A stretch of 9,807 nt of DNA from Chlamydiota bacterium (GTDB lineage Bacteria; Chlamydiota; Chlamydiia; Chlamydiales; Rhabdochlamydiaceae), in contig JAHFTN010000058.1 of assembly GCA_023269365.1 (NCBI GenBank), forward strand, positions 1 through 9,807. The letters are read 5' to 3'. A program made the translations under genes and the position numbers. Below the pieces are notes generated by a model. It ran no database searches. It was not told the origin of the DNA and saw nothing but the letters and a program-made list of their open reading frames with translations. Below are positions 5,268 through 9,807 of this stretch, one piece after another; position 1 is the stretch's first letter; each line of letters starts with the position of its first letter.

Positions 5268-6512
5268 CTATGAAAGTGCCATTTTTAGGTTTAAGAAGAG
5301 TTGCGCGATGTGACGTGCGGCTAAATAGGCCGTCGTCCAGGCGTTTTGGAAGTTAAATCCTCCCGTCACTCCATCAATATTTAAAATTTCTCCTGCAAAA
5401 AAGAGGTGGGGATGGATTTTGCTCTGCAGGGTTTTGAAGTCGATCTCTTTCAGTTCGATACCGCCTGCCGTGACAAATTCTGCCTTATGGGTCGTTTTCC
5501 CCTCGATGGCAAAGGGGGAGGCGGTGAGTCTTTCTGCTAAGCCATGGAGTTGTTTATCTGCAATGTGCCCAAAAGAGGTGAAATGAGGGATTTTTTCCAG
5601 GACAAGAAGACGCTTCCATAGATTTGAAGGGAGATGAAACGGGTTTTCATTTTCCAGCTGTTTTGCAGGCCTCGTCTTCTTTAAAGTCAGGAGCTGTTGT
5701 AAAATTTCTTCCTTTGTAAGACTTGGAACCCAGCAGACATGCAGCGCTGTGCGGTAGTGGCAGGCATGGAGCTCTCGTGCTCCAAAGGAGGAAAGTTTAA
5801 GGGCTGCGGGGCCACTGAATCCAAAGTGGGTAAGAAGAAGAGCTCCTCTTTGTTTCAAGGAAAGTTGCGGTAAAGTGAGCTCTGCATCGGGCAAGGTGAT
5901 TCCACTCAAATCAAGTAGAGAAGAAGTGGGCGTATTAAGCGTGAATAAAGAAGGGACTGCAGGGACAATAGTATGCCCGAGGGAAGCTGCAAGCTCAAGC
6001 CCCCTTGGAGAGCTCCCCGTAGCGAGTAGAAGAGTATCACACTCTAGCGATTCTTCTCCTTCGATCTGCACAGAAAAACGTTTCCCAAAAGCCGTAATCC
6101 CCGTTACAGAGGTTTCGAGGCGCAAGAAAACGCCCCTCGCCTTTGCTGTATCGAGTAAGCAGTTGACAATAGTTGAAGAATGATCCGTTGTGGGAAAACA
6201 CCTTCCATCCTCTTCTATCTTTAATGTTACGCCGTGCCGCTTAAACCAGGCAAAGGTGTCTTGAGGTTGAAAGTGGTGAAAGGGGCCCAGCAGTTCTTTA
6301 TGGCCTCGTGGGTAGTTGCTCACGAGTTTTTTAGGGTCGAATTGCGCATGGGTGACGTTACATCGACCTCCCCCAGAAATGCGCACCTTGGCAAGGGGTT
6401 GTCTCGTTTTTTCCAACACAATGACCTCGAGGTGGGGGGCCATCTCAGCACATACCGCCGCAGCGAAGACTCCAGCTGCTCCCGCTCCAATGATGACGAC
6501 TCTTTTTTTCAT
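5268..6512 (-). CDS. NAD(P)/FAD-dependent oxidoreductase, YhiN/BaiN-like
   Basis: 414 residues, full length for the HI0933/YhiN family of flavoproteins. The N-terminal dinucleotide fold has GAGAAG at 9-14 for FAD binding with acidic E34 at the end of strand 2. VRISGGGRCNVTH at 43-55 is the family signature. LLTHFGFSGPAAL at 226-238, VTAGGIELKEID at 347-358 and FFAGEILNIDGVTGGFNFQNAW at 371-392 are the conserved C-terminal FAD-contact motifs. No membrane segment or signal peptide is seen, so it should be cytosolic. The physiological substrate of most bacterial members is unknown; the BaiN name comes from a bile-acid reductase role in gut bacteria that need not apply here. The start at 6512 fits MKKRVVIIGAG; the nearest purine-rich site is AAGAGG about 15 bases upstream. 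It is divergent from the large surface-protein gene across a 148-bp gap in which no convincing promoter was found. Confidence 0.92.
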   Translation of the reverse strand: MKKRVVIIGAGAAGVFAAAVCAEMAPHLEVIVLEKTRQPLAKVRISGGGRCNVTHAQFDPKKLVSNYPRGHKELLGPFHHFQPQDTFAWFKRHGVTLKIEEDGRCFPTTDHSSTIVNCLLDTAKARGVFLRLETSVTGITAFGKRFSVQIEGEESLECDTLLLATGSSPRGLELAASLGHTIVPAVPSLFTLNTPTSSLLDLSGITLPDAELTLPQLSLKQRGALLLTHFGFSGPAALKLSSFGARELHACHYRTALHVCWVPSLTKEEILQQLLTLKKTRPAKQLENENPFHLPSNLWKRLLVLEKIPHFTSFGHIADKQLHGLAERLTASPFAIEGKTTHKAEFVTAGGIELKEIDFKTLQSKIHPHLFFAGEILNIDGVTGGFNFQNAWTTAYLAARHIAQLFLNLKMALS

Positions 6513-6625
6513 AGGAGATGGAGTTTACCTCTTTTTCAAGCAGAACACCACTCTAAAATGGACTGTTTTTTCATGCCCATCTTGCTTAAACTTTTTATTG
6601 TAATATTCCTAAAAAGAGAGGTAGG

Positions 6626-6655
6626 ATGAAATTATTGTTTGGTTCTTGCCTGTAG
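6626..6655 (+). CDS. Short upstream leader frame, 9 residues
   Basis: ATG at 6626 with a good AGAGG (6617-6621) four bases before it opens a nine-codon frame, MKLLFGSCL, ending in TAG at 6653-6655. The stop overlaps AGGA (6654-6657), the only ribosome binding site of the large gene that starts at 6661. Such an arrangement could couple translation of the large gene to the leader peptide. It could also be chance; nothing but position and the ribosome binding site supports it. Confidence 0.3.
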   Translation: MKLLFGSCL

Positions 6656-6660
6656 GATTT

Positions 6661-9600
6661 ATGCGCAAAAAGACAACTGCGTTCGGTGTTTTATGTGTTT
6701 CTCTATGTTGCTATTCCCAGCTGTGCTTGGCTGCAGAATTAGTGAGTAATACAAACGACTCAGGACTAAATTCCCTACGCCAAGCCCTCACTAACGTGAA
6801 TACTGCAGGGGGCGGCACGATTGTGTTTGATCCCAGTTTGACAGGATCTACCATCACCCTCGGCAGTAATTTTCCTCCCTTAAATGCGACGGTAAGTCCG
6901 ATCAATATAAGCAGTGCGGCAACAGGGCCCTATGTCTGCATTAACGGAGCTAGTGCTTACGAGATTTTTTTTGCGCAGACCGGCACTATAACGATGAGCA
7001 ATATGACCATCCAGAGTGCCCGTGCTGTCGGGGGTGCTGGGGGAACGGGACAGTTTCAGTATTCGAGTTGTGGAGGGGGTGGATTAGGGGCTGGTAGCGC
7101 GTTATTTGTGAATAATTTTGCGTCTGTTGAATTGACGAATGTCAGCTTTTTTAATAATGTTTCCCTCGGTGGCTCAGGGGGGTATGGAACTGTACTTGGA
7201 GGGGGTGGAGCCGGTGGTGGTGGTGGTGGAATGAACTATGGAGTGAGCGCTGCTGGAGGAAATGGAGGGGCTGTTGACATCAATACTAACGGCGGCGGCG
7301 GCGGTGGCGGTGGCGGATCTACACCAGGAGGACTCGGATTTACAGCAGGTCAGTCTTCAGTTTTTGGTATACATACAGGGGGAACAGGGGGAACTGGAGG
7401 AGGTGGTGGCGGTGGAGGGGGAGCTCCAGGCACTTTGAGTTTCGCTCCCGGCGGGGGAGGGGACGGGGTTAGTGTTTTTTCCGGCGGTGGAGGTGGTGGG
7501 GGTGAAGCGTTTGCCGGCGTGAGTGCCCAAGGGGAAAATGAGGGCGGTATAGGAGGAGACTTTGGTGGAGGCGGAGGCGCAGGAGGTTGCATATCTGCTT
7601 CAGCTCAGGGAGGAGCCGGAGGTTTTGGTGGGGGAGGTGGCGGAGGCGGCTCAGAATACACTTCTTTTTCCGCAGCTCAAGGCGGTCAGGGAGGATTCGG
7701 GGGCGGTGGCGGAGGGTTCGCGGCGACCTCACTCTATGCAGGGGGAGCGGGAAGTCCTGTAAGCGGCCCTTCGTCGAGCGGAGGGGGAGGCGCAGGATTG
7801 GGAGGCGCGATTTTTGTAAGAGCGCAAGGCTCTTTGGTGATGAATTACGCAGCAGGTGCTTCAGGGCTTCCTTCTCCTTTGGCATCGAATACTGCTATTG
7901 GAGGTGCTGGAGGAGACTCTTCCGCACAAGGGGGAAGTGCTTATGGGCAAGATCTCTTCTTGAATTCAGGAGGGTCCCTCTCTTTTGGAATTAATACTCC
8001 TGTTACCATCAGTTCAGCGATCGCCTCTGACCCTTTAAATACGGGGAAGCCGATCACCATCCAAGGATCTAGCGTTCTCACCTTCACGGGAAATAACACC
8101 TACAACGGGGGCACCATCATCGGCCCTACGGGGCGCCTAGATGTACGCACAGATGCAAATTTAGGGTTAGCGGGCCAGCCTCTGACTTTTAATAATGGAA
8201 CGCTGGGGATCACGGCTGCGGGATTTACCTCTTCGCGCCCGATCTACATAGACGATAGAGGGGGCACTATTCATGTGGGCACGGGCTTCACAGCGAGCTT
8301 TTCAAGTGCCATCGGCGCTACAGACACAGGGATTGGAGGGGTGACGATCGCAGGCGGCGGCACAGCCATTTTCAGTGGGACAAATACGTATGGAGGAACG
8401 ACGACGATTAATGCGGGCTCTAGCTTACAGTTGCTCTCTAGTTTCTCGTTGCCTCAAGGGCCTCCGGCTCCTTTTGTTGTCAACAACGGTGTATTAGATA
8501 TTTTATTTTCTTCTGGGACCTGTGCGAATTCAATGACGGGGTCAGGACAGCTTATCCTTGAGTCAAACTCCTCCCTGATTTTAACGGGAATGAATACCTA
8601 TAGCGGCACCACGACAATTCCCGTTGGATCTACTTTGACAATTGGAGCTTCAGCTGCCCTTTCTCCCTATAGCGTCTTTGTAAATAATGGTTCACTTGTC
8701 GTCAGTAACCCCACAGGGATTGCAAGTCTTACAGCGATGCAAGGCTCAGGGCAACTCTTCATGAATGGCACAGGGACATTACTTCTCCTCAATAACAACA
8801 CCTATTCGGGAGGATCCCAACTCAACAACGGGATAGTGCAAATTTCTGCTACAGCAGCGCTGGGCTCTGGAGCTGTGGGATTCAACGGAGGGGCACTAGA
8901 GCTTCTCAATCCCTTTACGGGAATTTTTGGAATCGCGATGACGATGGGGGCATCGGGTGGCACGATTCAGGTGGATTCGGGTGTGAGCGCTACGGCGAGC
9001 TCTCCTCTTGCGGGATCTGGGCCCTTTACCTGTACGGGAGCGGGGGTCTTAGCACTGACAGGAAATAATACGTACGGAGGGACTACAACGGTCGGTGCTT
9101 CTGCGACGCTAAATATTGGGGCAACGGCTTCTTTATCCCCCTCTAGCAACGTAGTAGATCTAGGGCTGTTGCAATTTGCTTTTTTGCCGGGAGGGACAGT
9201 CTCTAATTCGATCAGTGGAAATGGAGCTGTTACCATCGTCTCTGGAGACATGGTTTTTGGAGGGACGAATACCTATTCTGGAACTTCGACGATCAATTCG
9301 GGAGCCACGCTCACTATTGCTGCTCCTGGGGCTTTGTCTGCAAATAGTGCTGTTGTAGATAATGGAGCACTTAAATTTGACTTTGCTTCACAAAGTCTTA
9401 CAGCCGCTTTTTCAGGAGCGATCTCAGGAGCTGGGACCGTGCGCGTGAAGACAGGAACCGTAACGTTCAATGGAGCAAATACTTACAGTGGAACTACAAA
9501 CATCGATACGGGAGCAACTCTCATCAGTGGGGTAAGCAGTGGAATTCCCGTAGGAGGAGCTGTTGTCGATGCGGGGACTCTACTGTTTAAAAATGTGAGT

Positions 9601-9807
9601 GGAACGGCGCTTCCCGGTCCCATTTCGGGAGCTGGCGTTGTGGGGATGAGTGGGGTGGGAGGAGCCGTGCTTCTTGCAAACGCGGACACCTACTCAGGGG
9701 GAACGCAACTCAACGGAGGGACTGTAGAAATTTCTAACGTAGCGGCGCTTGGCTTTGGCCCACTGACTTTTAATGCAGGACTCTTAGAGTTATTAAACCC
9801 TTTCACA
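6661..9807 (+). CDS. Large exported autotransporter-like protein, 3' end missing
   Basis: 1049 codons without a stop run off the right edge. Residues 1-24 form a Sec signal peptide: RKK, a hydrophobic core, then LCLA-AE. Residues 26-75 (AELVSNTNDSGLNSLRQALTNVN...GGGTIVFDPSLTGSTITL) match the SLRQAI-type opening of right-handed beta-helix surface proteins. Residues 121-430 are extremely glycine-rich. From about 440 on the protein is built of passenger-type repeats with NTYSGGTT motifs at residues 479, 575, 645, 713, 803, 870, 940 and 1009, typical of autotransporter passenger strands. One GGAIF (in GLGGAIFV, just after the glycine block) and one FFNN recall chlamydial Pmp motifs, but Pmps have many more. 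It should be a secreted or outer-membrane adhesin-like protein; a C-terminal beta-barrel is expected beyond the window but not seen. The ATG has only AGGA three bases upstream. Confidence 0.88.
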   Translation, partial: MRKKTTAFGVLCVSLCCYSQLCLAAELVSNTNDSGLNSLRQALTNVNTAGGGTIVFDPSLTGSTITLGSNFPPLNATVSPINISSAATGPYVCINGASAYEIFFAQTGTITMSNMTIQSARAVGGAGGTGQFQYSSCGGGGLGAGSALFVNNFASVELTNVSFFNNVSLGGSGGYGTVLGGGGAGGGGGGMNYGVSAAGGNGGAVDINTNGGGGGGGGGSTPGGLGFTAGQSSVFGIHTGGTGGTGGGGGGGGGAPGTLSFAPGGGGDGVSVFSGGGGGGGEAFAGVSAQGENEGGIGGDFGGGGGAGGCISASAQGGAGGFGGGGGGGGSEYTSFSAAQGGQGGFGGGGGGFAATSLYAGGAGSPVSGPSSSGGGGAGLGGAIFVRAQGSLVMNYAAGASGLPSPLASNTAIGGAGGDSSAQGGSAYGQDLFLNSGGSLSFGINTPVTISSAIASDPLNTGKPITIQGSSVLTFTGNNTYNGGTIIGPTGRLDVRTDANLGLAGQPLTFNNGTLGITAAGFTSSRPIYIDDRGGTIHVGTGFTASFSSAIGATDTGIGGVTIAGGGTAIFSGTNTYGGTTTINAGSSLQLLSSFSLPQGPPAPFVVNNGVLDILFSSGTCANSMTGSGQLILESNSSLILTGMNTYSGTTTIPVGSTLTIGASAALSPYSVFVNNGSLVVSNPTGIASLTAMQGSGQLFMNGTGTLLLLNNNTYSGGSQLNNGIVQISATAALGSGAVGFNGGALELLNPFTGIFGIAMTMGASGGTIQVDSGVSATASSPLAGSGPFTCTGAGVLALTGNNTYGGTTTVGASATLNIGATASLSPSSNVVDLGLLQFAFLPGGTVSNSISGNGAVTIVSGDMVFGGTNTYSGTSTINSGATLTIAAPGALSANSAVVDNGALKFDFASQSLTAAFSGAISGAGTVRVKTGTVTFNGANTYSGTTNIDTGATLISGVSSGIPVGGAVVDAGTLLFKNVSGTALPGPISGAGVVGMSGVGGAVLLANADTYSGGTQLNGGTVEISNVAALGFGPLTFNAGLLELLNPFT
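7021..7950 (+). repeat. Glycine-rich coding block with GGN codon runs
   Basis: This part of the large surface gene codes for about 310 residues dominated by glycine, with short breaks such as YSSC, FVNN and SAQG. Uninterrupted glycine runs occur at 7213-7230 (six codons, mostly GGT), 7291-7317 (nine codons, GGC/GGT) and 7396-7422 (nine codons). Similar coils flank the block: GLGAGSALFVNN near its start and GLGGAIFVR near its end, as if the glycine region were a large loop or insertion within a beta-helix. Long open frames on the opposite strand here are proline- or arginine-rich shadows. Confidence 0.85.
8095..9807 (+). repeat. Autotransporter passenger repeats, two length classes
   Basis: Eight protein repeats begin with (N/D)TY(S/G/N)G. 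Spacings are 96, 70, 68, 90, 67, 70 and 69 residues. Long units carry an extra strand region with GGTI.V; short units carry a TTTI..GATL.I...ALS....VV..G.L pattern. The order of classes is long-short-short-long-short-short-short-long, the last being cut off by the window. The DNA of equivalent units differs at many synonymous sites, so the duplications look old. Confidence 0.8.

Noticed and set aside
6582..6606. TTGCTT and TAATAT as a promoter for the large surface gene
   Set aside because: The spacing is only about 13 bp; no alternative pair with acceptable spacing was found in the divergent gap.
5875..6629. Several plus-strand frames opposite the flavoprotein gene
   Set aside because: The minus strand has a full-length flavoprotein with all motifs; the plus frames are shadows.
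7350..7885. Proline-rich and arginine-rich minus-strand frames opposite the glycine block
   Set aside because: They are the complement of GGN codons (CCN) and have no start signals; the plus strand is open for 1049 codons with a signal peptide.
8967..9689. Three minus-strand frames of 65-94 codons opposite the passenger repeats
   Set aside because: Alanine- and proline-rich complements of the repeat codons, without start signals.
8095..9807. Periodic repeats considered as a CRISPR or tandem DNA array
   Set aside because: The repeats are at protein level, diverged in DNA, 67-96 codons apart and in one open frame.

Overview
The window is bacterial, Gram-negative, of moderate GC content and densely coded. 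A large exported protein with autotransporter-type passenger repeats and chlamydia-like features (a GGAI and an FxxN-type motif) fits an environmental chlamydia (Parachlamydiales-like) or a similar host-associated bacterium. That assignment is an inference of moderate to low confidence, because no rRNA or other taxonomic marker is present.

Layout. 1-347: no convincing complete gene. The stretch is dominated by two strong dyads, a nested palindrome at 74-248 and a 33-bp, one-base-loop palindrome at 258-324. 348-1169 (+): CPBP-family intramembrane protease. 1176-1223: strong promoter overlapped by a 30-bp palindrome. 1261-2475 (+): AAA/DUF4143 ATPase with a nuclease-like C-terminus. 2487-3266 (+): aspartokinase made of the catalytic domain only, 11 bp after the ATPase. 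3270-3869 (-): unknown membrane protein, convergent with the aspartokinase at a 3-bp gap, with its own promoter and dyad. 4040-4297 (-): small hydrophilic gene with a good ribosome binding site but an in-frame TGA at codon 7, followed by a clear terminator at 4000-4025. 4431-5162 (-): nucleoside phosphorylase. 5268-6512 (-): YhiN/BaiN-type flavoprotein. 6661-9807 (+): start of a very large exported protein, 1049 codons in view and running off the right edge. It has a signal peptide, a beta-helix-like N-terminus, a glycine-rich block of about 300 residues, then autotransporter passenger repeats in an A-B-B-A-B-B-B-A order.

The genes do not form one pathway. They look like independent transcription units: housekeeping enzymes (aspartokinase, phosphorylase, flavoprotein), one accessory ATPase that probably controls itself, membrane proteins and one surface protein. 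The most notable points are the hidden TGA-interrupted gene, the ACT-less aspartokinase, the palindromes lying on promoters, and the higher-order repeat of the surface protein.
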